Source: Candidatus Moraniibacteriota bacterium
GTDB taxonomy: Bacteria > Patescibacteriota > Minisyncoccia > JAHIHE01 > JAGLIN01
Assembly: GCA_030641185.1 (NCBI GenBank)
Contig: DAOWHY010000003.1
Location: 1 to 23,003 of the forward strand
Reading direction: 5' to 3'
DNA: 23,003 nucleotides
Position numbers and translations under genes: made by a program. Below are positions 6,594 to 14,511 of this stretch, piece by piece; within the stretch, counting starts at the first letter, position 1; every line of letters starts with the position of its first letter. Below the pieces are notes generated by a model, which was not told the DNA's origin, made no database searches, and saw nothing but the letters and a program-made list of their open reading frames with translations.

Positions 6594-7160
6594 TTATTTT
6601 ATATCCTTGTTCCTTACGTAAACTTTCAGATTCACGCTTAAAGTAATTTCGTCCGAATCAATAAAATCCTTTTTACTTTTACTATCGTAATATATTCTAA
6701 TATTTTCCACTTTGTTAAGATATTTCAAATTCTCCAAATAGACTAAAAAGCGCATCAAATTATCGAATTCTCCCGCCGCCTTTATATCATAACCGACAAA
6801 AAATAAATTGCTATTCAAATGTTCCCCCTCCTTATTCAAAACGTTTATATCTAAATCAACCTTATTTTCTTTAGCAATATTTTCAACTTCAACAATAAAA
6901 TCTATTATCTCTGAATAATCAACTATTAACTCGGAAACTTCATCCATTTCTTCCTGCATATATTTGTATCCCATTCTAATATTATCTATTTGGCCGCTTT
7001 GTTCGTTTAATCTTCTAATTTCCCGCTTTTTATTAACCACCTCCGTGCTTAAACCTTTTACTGTTTCTATCAAATAAAAATTTCCAATATAAAATATAGC
7101 AACCATTACGGAAAAAAATATGGATATATTGAAATATGTTTTTTGTTTAATTTTGTTCAT
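6594..7160 (-). CDS. pilO: PilO-like type IV pilus inner-membrane assembly protein
   Basis: The likely start is the ATG at 7160 (188 residues); a GTG at 7199 would add 13 residues and give closer spacing to PilN. The order is a short basic N-terminus, one membrane helix (FFSVMVAIFYIGNFYLI), a coiled coil (about residues 37-80, TEVVNKKREIRRLNEQ), then a small alpha/beta domain containing FVGYDIKAAGEFDNLMRFLV, the usual PilO ferredoxin-like element 'vxxxGxyxxlxxFlxxLe'. Length and layout match PilO. PilO pairs with PilN on the outer face of the inner membrane and aligns the pilus machine. Position right after pilN supports the call. Sequence conservation in this family is low, so context carries weight. 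Confidence 0.82.
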   Translation of the reverse strand: MNKIKQKTYFNISIFFSVMVAIFYIGNFYLIETVKGLSTEVVNKKREIRRLNEQSGQIDNIRMGYKYMQEEMDEVSELIVDYSEIIDFIVEVENIAKENKVDLDINVLNKEGEHLNSNLFFVGYDIKAAGEFDNLMRFLVYLENLKYLNKVENIRIYYDSKSKKDFIDSDEITLSVNLKVYVRNKDIK

Positions 7161-7213
7161 GATGAACTTATTACTCGCGATTAATGAATCACAAAACACC
7201 GCGTGCCTAACTT

Positions 7214-7819
7214 TTAACTCACATCAATTGTCATGCTATACCTGAAATCATTATTTTTATTGTCATAATTTGATAAATCAATAATCAAATCAATAAAAAC
7301 TTCGGAATTTCTTAGGCTATTTTCAAATTTTAAAAGACTTTCTCTGTCCTTAACCGTTCCGGTTATATTAAAATCAAACTTACCCATCTTACTCGTATCT
7401 TTTATTTCGTTACTACCCCTCTTTGTTTTATTTACAGTTTCACTTATTTTCGGCTTAATATCAATACTGTTTATTTTCACTCCAACAAAAATAATTTTAC
7501 TAAAATCTTCCAAAACTCCCGTAAAAATAGAACGATCCTCCTGCAATTCTAATATGGTTTTTAATTGCTTATTATATTCTCTTATACCGGTTTTTATTTC
7601 TTCAACCTCTCTAATTTCTGATTGCACCTGCATATTCTCCAATTGTTTATTCAGATCATTATTTTCAATATCAAGATATTTAATTGAAATCAAAAACATA
7701 AAAACCAAAACAAACTGCCCAATAATTAAAATCAGGAAATTAAAAATAATTGAATTATTTATTTTTTCCCACTTAGCGCTTGTCTTATCAGCGGGAGAAA
7801 GCAAATTAATTTTTATCAT
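7214..7819 (-). CDS. pilN: PilN-like type IV pilus assembly protein
   Basis: The 201-residue product begins MIKINLLSPADK, the conserved PilN cytoplasmic tail that binds the PilM groove (consensus I-N-L-L-P). A membrane helix at about 23-46 and a coiled coil (about 50-85, DLNKQLENMQVQSEIREVEE) follow. A ferredoxin-like domain comes last, with GVKINSIDIKP and FDFNITGTVKDRESLLKFEN. This order and length are standard for PilN. It lies between pilM (212 bases upstream, a gap with a strong inverted repeat) and pilO. Confidence 0.88.
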   Translation of the reverse strand: MIKINLLSPADKTSAKWEKINNSIIFNFLILIIGQFVLVFMFLISIKYLDIENNDLNKQLENMQVQSEIREVEEIKTGIREYNKQLKTILELQEDRSIFTGVLEDFSKIIFVGVKINSIDIKPKISETVNKTKRGSNEIKDTSKMGKFDFNITGTVKDRESLLKFENSLRNSEVFIDLIIDLSNYDNKNNDFRYSMTIDVS

Positions 7820-7895
7820 AGAAATATATTGGTAACTAAACTTTGGTTTTGGATTTTATCTATTTTTGAAACAACTACCTGATTGGATTAAGAAA

Positions 7896-7965
7896 TAGAA
7901 ACTTATTGAAATTAATTGCCGTTACAAAAGATAACTGAGCTTTTATAAATTTCAATGAGTTTCTA
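7896..7965. repeat. Inverted repeat in the pilM-pilN gap
   Basis: Arms 7896-7913 and 7948-7965 match at 17 of 18 positions around a 34-base loop. They fill the centre of the 211-base gap between pilM and pilN. There is no T-tract, so it is not an ordinary terminator. In the pilM-pilN transcript it would form a long hairpin. Confidence 0.75.
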
Positions 7966-8030
7966 TAAATTTTTTGCAAAAAAGTAAATCTCACTTAAAA
8001 CCAAATTCTGAAACTGAACTCAAGATGAGA

Positions 8031-9101
8031 TTAGAAATTTTTCGCGCCTCTAAGAGCAAGTCCCAAAACCGTCACGAATACCATTGAATCGTTTCTGGAG
8101 ATTGGAGGGATTTCTTTTTTATCAGAAGAAATTATATTTATCCAAGGATTCCCTTTCTCAACTTCTTTTTTCACTCTTAGTGACAGGAAAGAACTCATTC
8201 CTGGCATTTTTGCTTCGCCCCCACAGATTATAACCTTAGCTATGTCTGATTCTGATTTATAATGCTCTTTATAAAAATTAATCAACTTGCTTATATATCT
8301 TATCATTTCATATAAAGACGGCTGAATCGCTCTATAAATATCTTTACAATCGTCTCTAAAAATCAACCCGCATTCTTTTATTATTTCTTCTGATTTTCCT
8401 TCACTAATATTCATTTTCTCAGACACAGCTTTGATAATTTCTTCTCCACAAACAGGAATACTTGCTGTAAATTGGACAGCTGGATTTTTAAATATTATAA
8501 AACTCGTTCTATCTCTTCCTAAGTCTATCACAAGTATCGGTCTTGATGATTGGTTTTTATTAATTAAACTTCTTGTTATTGCAATTGATTCAATTTCAGC
8601 GGCCACTGGCTTTAATCCAGCATCTTTTAAAACCGAAGAATAGGAATCTACTAATCCTTGAGGCACAGCGGCCGCAAGAACTTTCATGGTTTCTTTTTTA
8701 TTATTTTCATCTGGCAATATCTGCCAATCCACATACGATTCTTCCACATTTATTGGAAACAACTGCTGTGCTTCATATTTAACGGCGTCTTCAACATCTT
8801 GTTCTCCGACTCGTTTTATTTCCATAACACGTATAAACCCTTTCGGTTCTGGTATTGAATAAATAACAAATTTTGATTTTATCGGATTTATCTTTGAATT
8901 CAATAATGTTTTTTTAATTAACCTAACAATTTCCTCTTTTTCCTTTATTTCCCCGTCAACTATCAATCCTTTCGGTATATCTTTACGCCCATAAGCATAA
9001 ATTTGTAACTTGTTGCCGCTTTTTTTAATCTGGGCAACCTTAATAGACCGATCGCTAAAATCAATTCCAAAAGCGTTTAAGTTGTTGTTAAATTTTAGCA
9101 T
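8031..9101 (-). CDS. pilM: PilM, actin-like type IV pilus assembly ATPase
   Basis: This 356-residue protein has the FtsA/PilM actin-like fold signatures: phosphate-1 loop FGIDFSDRSIKVAQI at 11-25, phosphate-2 VIDLGRDRTSF at 191-201, and the adenosine motif VIICGGEAKMPGM at 290-302. The EAQQLFPI element (110-117) is conserved in the PilM 1C region. PilM sits on the cytoplasmic side and binds the PilN N-terminus. The ATG at 9101 gives full length. It has no Shine-Dalgarno sequence, and an inverted repeat fills the upstream gap to the PilX-like gene. Confidence 0.95.
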   Translation of the reverse strand: MLKFNNNLNAFGIDFSDRSIKVAQIKKSGNKLQIYAYGRKDIPKGLIVDGEIKEKEEIVRLIKKTLLNSKINPIKSKFVIYSIPEPKGFIRVMEIKRVGEQDVEDAVKYEAQQLFPINVEESYVDWQILPDENNKKETMKVLAAAVPQGLVDSYSSVLKDAGLKPVAAEIESIAITRSLINKNQSSRPILVIDLGRDRTSFIIFKNPAVQFTASIPVCGEEIIKAVSEKMNISEGKSEEIIKECGLIFRDDCKDIYRAIQPSLYEMIRYISKLINFYKEHYKSESDIAKVIICGGEAKMPGMSSFLSLRVKKEVEKGNPWINIISSDKKEIPPISRNDSMVFVTVLGLALRGAKNF

Positions 9102-9105
9102 TTTG

Positions 9106-9174
9106 ACATTAAAATATTAAAACACAAAAACATTAAAACAAGCTTTTTGTTCTTGTATTTTAACGTTTTAATGT
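9106..9174. repeat. Inverted repeat of iterated ATTAAAA words upstream of pilM
   Basis: Arms 9106-9127 and 9153-9174 match at 19 of 22 positions. Each arm repeats ATTAAAA/TTAAAA words, and an additional CATTAAAACA copy lies in the loop (9131-9140). Together they fill the 81-base gap between the pilX-like stop and pilM. The same word recurs in the gap at 19150-19212, before the response regulator. Confidence 0.75.
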
Positions 9175-9182
9175 TCTCGTGT

Positions 9183-10967
9183 TCACTGAATCTCATTCCA
9201 ATTATTTATAATCCATCCTCCTCCCGGACCGCCCGAAAAGCTTGCGTCTGCCAGCCCACTTTCATAAGTTACTTCAGCATTTTCTTCCAGATTTAATCTA
9301 TAAGCCGTCACTTCCTTAAGATTAGCGCCGTTTTTAATATTAACCGTACCATTTTGAGCGTAAAATATAGCTCCGTTTGCGTTATTTTTTACATTAATAG
9401 CATAAGTAGCTTCTCCAGAATGAGTAGAAAGCACCAAAATATAACTGCCGGTAGAATTGGCGCAATCATCTTCAGTATCATTAAGCCCCTGCGAACCGCA
9501 GATAATAATATTATTTTCAACAAGAATTTTTCCGCTTGTAAATTCATTACCAGGATTATCAGCAATAATTATACCGCCATTATCTCCATAACTGCTATCC
9601 AAAATTAATTTACTATTATTTTCCAATATTATATCGCCTTCAACCCATAAAGTTCCTTTTAGTGTTATTGTTACGCCGCCTGCAGGTCTAAAACCAGTCA
9701 AACATGTTAATTTTCCACCATTGATTGTTGTATCGGTCGATACACTGCACAAAGAAGAATCTAAAATTTCATAAGCGACCGCGTCCGCTTTCCAATCAGC
9801 AATATTACTGTCAGAAATTGGCAAGACTACAACGGGAGGATCTGGCGTTCCCGGATATTCAGTCCCTCCGACAGTAGAGTCTAAAATCGTCTGATATCTT
9901 GCGTCCCCCGCTATCGCGCAATTCTTTATTTCATGAGCATGAGCATTTCCATTTATTGTTAACCCATCAACTGAAGTGGATACCCCGCCAATCCAAGCTT
10001 TATATTCATAATCTCCCATCGTATCAGCCGTCCAGGATTCGCTACTCCAATCATCGCTGTATTTAGAAACGCTCTTGTCATTCCATTGACCTCTTCCTAT
10101 GTAAAAATATTTAGATATAGTTGAGTCAACATCAACAATTATCCAATAGATATTACCGGCTGTTAAATTGGCCGGGGAAGAAAAACTGAAATTAACCCAG
10201 CCATAAGATAAACCAATTTTTGAAGCTGAAAAAGTAGCTGTTGCTTTCGTTATAGTTGACGGAGAGCCTGCATTATCTTCAACAATTCTGATTGTTCCGT
10301 CCACAGGATTGCCGTATTTTTTAATATAAAAAGAAATTTGAGACAATATCCCGGTAGAAGTTGGAATAAAACTCATGGCAATATCAGTCGGCTCTCCGCT
10401 CTCTCCAAATATTAAATCATCATTATATGTATCCCACATCCCATTACCGTCCAAACTCATGCCCGTGGCAACAATAAGATCTTCCGTTATCGTTCCACTC
10501 CCAGTCACTGAACCATCAGAATATAAATTTCCATTAATGAACGAGCCGTTATCCATCGTTAATCCTCCTTCACCGATTTGGACCCCGTAATTAAAAGAAA
10601 TGTCACTCGTAGTTATAATAAGTTCGGTTTTAACTTTTCTTTTATTGTTGTGGTAAGAAGAAATTGATTCTATGGTAGTTAAATTGCCGTTTTGAGTTAT
10701 ATTTTGGCTTACCGCAGATTCGCCCAAATCAAAATTATTTGTAGCAGTATAATCATAATCGCTATTCATAACTCTCAAAAGTCCGTCCTCAATTCCAGAT
10801 TCAGCCGAATAATAAGACTGGACAGAAGAGATTAAGTTTTTATTAATTCGCATCTCATTGACAATAATAACAGTTATTGAGAGAGATACCACCAAAATCA
10901 AACTTATAACTACCATAAGAACTATAATGGCGGCAAAACCGCGATCATTTGTTTTGTTTTTGAACAT
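9183..10967 (-). CDS. PilX-like minor pilin with an embedded anchor/adhesin-type domain
   Basis: The 594-residue product begins with a short leader ending RG, followed by FAAIIVLMVVISLILVVSLS and YYSAESGIEDGL, the N-terminal signature of PilX/GspK-type minor pilins. There is no Glu at position 5, as in GspK. Residues about 184-328 form a separate domain (IAMSFIPTSTGILSQISFYI, then GWVNFSFSSPANLTAGNIYW, then KYFYIGR) that resembles secreted 'choice-of-anchor' beta-sandwich domains. Residues about 395-580 look like a bactofilin-like or right-handed beta ladder (VEGDIILENNSKLILDSS, NVKNNANGAIFYAQNGTVNI), with paired Cys residues. A tip adhesin or tip-capping role is plausible inference. The operon partners are three prepilins upstream and pilMNO downstream. 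Confidence 0.85.
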   Translation of the reverse strand: MFKNKTNDRGFAAIIVLMVVISLILVVSLSITVIIVNEMRINKNLISSVQSYYSAESGIEDGLLRVMNSDYDYTATNNFDLGESAVSQNITQNGNLTTIESISSYHNNKRKVKTELIITTSDISFNYGVQIGEGGLTMDNGSFINGNLYSDGSVTGSGTITEDLIVATGMSLDGNGMWDTYNDDLIFGESGEPTDIAMSFIPTSTGILSQISFYIKKYGNPVDGTIRIVEDNAGSPSTITKATATFSASKIGLSYGWVNFSFSSPANLTAGNIYWIIVDVDSTISKYFYIGRGQWNDKSVSKYSDDWSSESWTADTMGDYEYKAWIGGVSTSVDGLTINGNAHAHEIKNCAIAGDARYQTILDSTVGGTEYPGTPDPPVVVLPISDSNIADWKADAVAYEILDSSLCSVSTDTTINGGKLTCLTGFRPAGGVTITLKGTLWVEGDIILENNSKLILDSSYGDNGGIIIADNPGNEFTSGKILVENNIIICGSQGLNDTEDDCANSTGSYILVLSTHSGEATYAINVKNNANGAIFYAQNGTVNIKNGANLKEVTAYRLNLEENAEVTYESGLADASFSGGPGGGWIINNWNEIQ

Positions 10968-10977
10968 ATAAACTATT

Positions 10978-11544
10978 TTAAAAAGATCTAAGCGCTATGG
11001 TGCTAATTAAATGAATGGATAAATTCGAAGTTGAATTATTTTTTGGTTCAATCGTAATATCTATCGTTACTGATTCTCTTAAATCGTTTTTGTAATAAAA
11101 AAAACTTAAATCAGAAACTAATACTCCGGAAGAGGTAAGCGCTATCGGTTTTATTGATTCTTCTTCTTTTATGAAAACCGCGCCATTCTCAAGATAAATG
11201 TCAATAAATGCGATATCATCTGGAGGTAAAGCGCCAATTTTTGTCGCCAAAGACAATTGGTCTGCCTTCGTTAAATCATAATCATAGTTTGCCATATTGC
11301 TCGTAGGAAGGTAAATGTAATCGGAGTTTTCCACTTCATATCTCATTCGCTCCATCACACTATAAGCGTTTGAATTAATTTTGGACAAATTAACTATTTC
11401 CGTATTGCTGTTGTAAATAAATAAAATAATGCTGTAAATAAACACGCTGACAATCCCAATCAGAGCAATGTAAACAACCATTTCTATCAGCGTATAACCA
11501 GAATTATTTTCGTTTTGTTTTATTTTATTTAAAACATCATTCAT
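10978..11544 (-). CDS. Type IV prepilin-like protein (PulJ/GspJ or PilW type)
   Basis: The 188-residue product has a leader ending NNSG, cut before YTLIEMVVYIALIGIVSVFI; Glu5 is present. The 'YTLIEMVVYIALI' form is characteristic of GspJ/PilW-like minor pilins. The remaining 140 residues are beta-rich and include MERMRYEVENSDYIYLP, again GspJ-like. It begins 5 bases after the stop of the preceding pilin and ends 10 bases before the PilX-like gene, so the minor pilins are tightly coupled. Confidence 0.88.
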   Translation of the reverse strand: MNDVLNKIKQNENNSGYTLIEMVVYIALIGIVSVFIYSIILFIYNSNTEIVNLSKINSNAYSVMERMRYEVENSDYIYLPTSNMANYDYDLTKADQLSLATKIGALPPDDIAFIDIYLENGAVFIKEEESIKPIALTSSGVLVSDLSFFYYKNDLRESVTIDITIEPKNNSTSNLSIHLISTIALRSF

Positions 11545-11549
11545 AATGC

Positions 11550-12068
11550 CTATTTAAAATTAGTCAGATACTCAAATAGATTTATTTGTTTTGCTCCACT
11601 CGCCGTGGACCATGAAACATTAGAAGTGATTTTTAAGGTATTTGAGTCAGTGCCTACTCCGCCAGAAGAGACAATATCATGATTGCCATCACGCCGAACT
11701 TCTGAAGTTGTTATCCATATTGTATATTTTCCTTCACTTTTCGTTCCCGGCTGCGCTACCCACTTTGCCGGACTGGCTCCGTTTGTTTCAAAATAATAAG
11801 GGTCTCCCGGAACTAAACCTGGAATATTTACCCAATCGAAATCTCCCTCACCCTCGTTACCCTCATCGCGAACAGCGCGCGCTTGTTCTAATGACGACCT
11901 CGCCAAGAATAACGCCTCCGTGGTATCGGTATTCTGAAGAGCGATTTTCAAGAATGAATTAAGACATTCGCTAACGCCTAAAAAAACCATTATGACAATA
12001 GTTGTCACAACAATTATCTCAATCAATCCATAGCCATTTTGTTTAGAGTCGCTCATAGAATAAAACAT
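11550..12068 (-). CDS. Type IV prepilin-like protein (PilV/GspI type)
   Basis: The 172-residue product has a prepilin leader ending KQNG, then YGLIEIIVVTTIVIMVFLGV with Glu5. The following TTEALFLARSSLEQARAVRDEGN matches the 'A-x-x-LAxxxLE(Q/N)xRxxRD' element of GspI/PilV minor pilins. The C-terminal part holds aromatic beta strands (YTIWITTSEVRRDG). An in-frame ATG at 12056 (MSDSKQNG) gives a leader of more usual length and may be the true start. It is cotranscribed with the genes on both sides; a 120-base gap with an inverted repeat precedes it. Confidence 0.88.
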   Translation of the reverse strand: MFYSMSDSKQNGYGLIEIIVVTTIVIMVFLGVSECLNSFLKIALQNTDTTEALFLARSSLEQARAVRDEGNEGEGDFDWVNIPGLVPGDPYYFETNGASPAKWVAQPGTKSEGKYTIWITTSEVRRDGNHDIVSSGGVGTDSNTLKITSNVSWSTASGAKQINLFEYLTNFK

Positions 12069-12127
12069 TTAAGATTTGTATATTTAAAGTAAATCACTTT
12101 AAATTATAAATATAACGTGCTTAATTT

Positions 12128-12195
12128 TAAGTAAATAGTAAAAAGCAAAAAGACATTATTTATTCAATTACTATTTACTATTTACTATTTACTTA
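12128..12195. repeat. Inverted repeat of iterated TATTTAC words between two prepilin genes
   Basis: Arms 12128-12142 and 12181-12195 are identical over 15 bases. The right side extends as a TACTATT tandem from 12169 onward. The right arm covers the stop codon of the 12189-13103 prepilin gene. Confidence 0.75.
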
Positions 12196-13103
12196 ATAGT
12201 CATCGCTCCGCCGTAAAACAAATCTGGCGTTACATTTATTATTCCGTCAACATTTTTGTAAGCGGTGATTTTTTTTGTTGCGCCGTCAACAAAATATATA
12301 TTTAAAGTATCGCTTTCCGTTTGATCAAGTATTACGCAAAGTATGGTATTATTGCTCGCATCCAGCCAGCCGTGTATTTTTGCCGTTTGAGAAGATCCTA
12401 TAATTGTCTCGCCATTCCAATCAAACTCGCTTTTATCAGTATTAAAGTATGTCGTCGCGTCAATATCATTAACAGTAGGAACTCCGCTAACGATTCGCTC
12501 AAAACGCAAAATTGTGGAATTTTCAATATTCCATCCCAAGCTATAATGAACATGTCTCGCATTTGTAATGGGAGAGACTAAGCTTGTTTGAAATAAGACA
12601 TGATCAATCTGTCCTTCTTCGTTAATTACAATTTGTTTTTTTTCTGATGAATCATTCACAAGTTCAATTTCTATGGTTCCGGCATTATTAGTCGTACCAG
12701 TTAAGCGGTTAAACACCAAATCAACCCCGCCTCCAGCAAGATTAATACTAGATATTTTCACACCATCTGACAGGTTTACAACTTTATTGGTCGGATCGCT
12801 TACATCAAAAGTATCTCCCGCAAAAACAGTAATTTTATCGCTTTCAAAACGAACTCCATAATTGGTGTCATTCAAAGCGCCAACTGAACGCATCTTCGCA
12901 AGTTTTATATTTGTTCCTATTATTTTTCCGGCGTTATCTAAATTTACGGTATCGCTGAAAGATCTCGTAGCAACAATCACAATACTTAATATAATCGCGA
13001 AAATAGCAATCGTTATTAAAATTTCAATCAGCGTAAACCCGCTTGAATTTTGAATCCCCGATGTTTCTTGAGGACATGTTCTGAATTTTGAATTTTGAAA
13101 CAT
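12189..13103 (-). CDS. Type IV prepilin-like protein (FimT/GspH type), first gene of the minor-pilin operon
   Basis: The 304-residue product has a leader of about 22 residues ending NSSG and then FTLIEILITIAIFAIILSIV with Glu5. The region DNAGKIIGTNIKLAKMRSVG after the helix matches the GspH/FimT 'L...lrxAR..A' helix. It is longer than typical FimT proteins (about 170-200 residues). The extra C-terminal half (about residues 180-304, containing HVHYSLGW and DWNGETIIGSSQTAKIHGW) is beta-rich and unassigned. The promoter at 13160-13188 lies just upstream, so this gene probably starts the transcript carrying the minor pilins and perhaps pilMNO. Confidence 0.88.
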   Translation of the reverse strand: MFQNSKFRTCPQETSGIQNSSGFTLIEILITIAIFAIILSIVIVATRSFSDTVNLDNAGKIIGTNIKLAKMRSVGALNDTNYGVRFESDKITVFAGDTFDVSDPTNKVVNLSDGVKISSINLAGGGVDLVFNRLTGTTNNAGTIEIELVNDSSEKKQIVINEEGQIDHVLFQTSLVSPITNARHVHYSLGWNIENSTILRFERIVSGVPTVNDIDATTYFNTDKSEFDWNGETIIGSSQTAKIHGWLDASNNTILCVILDQTESDTLNIYFVDGATKKITAYKNVDGIINVTPDLFYGGAMTIK

Positions 13104-13159
13104 TTTTTTATTTTTGTTTTATTCTTTATTTTTTTAATTTGACTTTCCTGTCTTTTTAT

Positions 13160-13188
13160 ATTATAACAATTTTTTTATTTTTGGACAA
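13160..13188 (-). promoter_or_regulatory. Promoter of the minor-pilin operon
   Basis: On the minus strand TTGTCC (13188-13183), a 17-base spacer and TATAAT (13165-13160), with an extended TG-T before the -10, form a strong promoter. Start would be near 13153, giving a leader of about 50 bases. The -35 lies just downstream of the stop of the 13191 gene, so transcription restarts here. Confidence 0.7.
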
Positions 13189-13190
13189 TT

Positions 13191-14204
13191 TTAATTTTCT
13201 ATAAATTTGAAAGTGGAAAGGATTTGATCGTTTTCAATATCCTCAACATTTGTTCCGTCAACAATAATATCATACCAATATCTTTCCCCAACAATTAAAA
13301 ACTGCTTTCCTGAAACCATCCCCCAATTTGCAATTTCCGCTTTAAACGCTTTTTTATTATTTATCGTAATATATTCTTTTTGCTCATATACATATCCGTT
13401 ATTTTCAAAATCAAAAACAATTTTATCAAGAGATAAATTTTGATTATTTTGATTTGCTTTAATATTTATTTCAGTAAATCTTCTTGGATGATCAAAGCTT
13501 ATGTCTTTTCTAAAACAAATATTTTCTCCTTCGCATTGTTTCCACCCCTCTGGATATTTCACCTCAAACCCAAACTCCTCATTCCGATAAGTCTGCCAGT
13601 CAGAAGCGTCTGTTTCGTTTCCGCAATCTTCCGGGCAATTGCATTTGTTTTCAAACCATAAACCAATTTCATCACAAACGCCATTTCCGCAAGGTATGCA
13701 AGTCAAATAAGGAGTACCTGTTATAACTTCACACTCACCATTTTTATTTACTTTATATGCATTTACTCCTTTAAGCCCCTCGCAGCAAACATCAGGATAA
13801 CTAGTTTTTCCTTTTAAATTATCAGGATTTACAAATTCGCCGACTTTAGCGCAATTTTTTTCTTTAATCGGCACACACCAATGATAAGAAGTTATACATG
13901 CCATCATATCTCTATCAAAACCCTCTGAACACCTTCCATTATCATCAGCTTCTTTGTAATTATTTTCTTTCATATATTCAAGAGAAGATAGGCAACAGCT
14001 GTCACCATCGCATTTCTTTTCCAAAGCATCATAATAATTTTCAACTTCTTGATTAGCTGGTTTTGTTATTTGATTAGCAGTTCCATTTTTAGAATACTCC
14101 CCAATAATATATCCCCCTCCAATAATAATCGTTCCTATCCCCGCGAATAACAAAACCGCCAAAAGAGTTTTGACAGTCATAACCGATAAAGATTCTTTTT
14201 TCAT
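13191..14204 (-). CDS. Membrane-anchored Cys-rich protein with a PsbP-like C-terminal domain
   Basis: The 337-residue product has a short cytoplasmic MKKESLSVMTVK and a membrane helix at about 13-34. A Cys-rich region at about 65-195 follows (CDGDSCCLSSLEYM, SYHWCVPI, CGNGVCDEIG...CNCPEDCG); the 'CGNGxCE...CxCPEDC' piece is common in surface proteins of CPR bacteria and archaea. Residues about 205-337 (YRNEEFGFEVKYPEGW ... ILSTFKFIEN) match the PsbP-like 'xxFxFxYPxxW' surface domain. It is probably exported and facing the outside. Its first 35 residues nearly equal those of the next gene upstream (14512-15528), and its last residues recur as a remnant at 14456-14511. Function unknown; position inside the pilus locus may or may not be meaningful. 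Confidence 0.85.
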   Translation of the reverse strand: MKKESLSVMTVKTLLAVLLFAGIGTIIIGGGYIIGEYSKNGTANQITKPANQEVENYYDALEKKCDGDSCCLSSLEYMKENNYKEADDNGRCSEGFDRDMMACITSYHWCVPIKEKNCAKVGEFVNPDNLKGKTSYPDVCCEGLKGVNAYKVNKNGECEVITGTPYLTCIPCGNGVCDEIGLWFENKCNCPEDCGNETDASDWQTYRNEEFGFEVKYPEGWKQCEGENICFRKDISFDHPRRFTEINIKANQNNQNLSLDKIVFDFENNGYVYEQKEYITINNKKAFKAEIANWGMVSGKQFLIVGERYWYDIIVDGTNVEDIENDQILSTFKFIEN

Positions 14205-14221
14205 TTTTTTGTTTTAAAAAT

Positions 14222-14395
14222 TTAAAAATAACTCAAAGGAATAAATTTTACTTTGGTATTCTTTATTTTTTCTTCTCCCAAATAATCTTTAGTTAAAATA
14301 ATTCCAGTCTTTGGCTTAAATTTATCAATAAAACTATAAAAACTTTTTCCAACAATTCTTTTAGGGGAACATACACAATAATATTTTCTGCAATT
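14222..14395 (-). pseudogene. C-terminal remnant of an ATPase of the AAA/DUF4143 type
   Basis: The minus-strand frame ending at 14222 reads KSFYSFIDKFKPKTGIILTK, DYLGEEKI and KVKFIPLSYF. This matches the end of prokaryotic AAA-type ATPases with a C-terminal DUF4143 domain ('SLxxFixxykPkxaiilT...gxIxfiPlxxF'). Immediately upstream the frame is lost, and the other frame gives a plausible but unassigned NPAEITSVDIDNPAKIAENI. No ATPase domain remains. Together with the next entry it accounts for the 307-base gap between the two paralogous genes. Confidence 0.5.
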
Positions 14396-14455
14396 TTAGC
14401 AGGGTTATCTATATCAACTGATGTAATTTCAGCAGGGTTATTTATTTGTGTCAAA

Positions 14456-14511
14456 TTATCTAATTTCGTCTTTTTCTATGAATTTGAAAGTGGAGAGGAT
14501 TTGGTCATTTT
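14456..14511 (-). pseudogene. Orphan tail of a PsbP-like gene, paralogous to the 13191 gene
   Basis: Directly after the stop of the DKNYY gene, the minus strand encodes NDQILSTFKFIE and then KDEIR-stop. The same twelve residues end the 13191 gene, and the DNA is closely similar (14474-14503 versus 13196-13225). So the DKNYY gene was inserted into, or swapped for the centre of, a copy of the 13191 gene, leaving the old 3' end in place. Confidence 0.75.
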
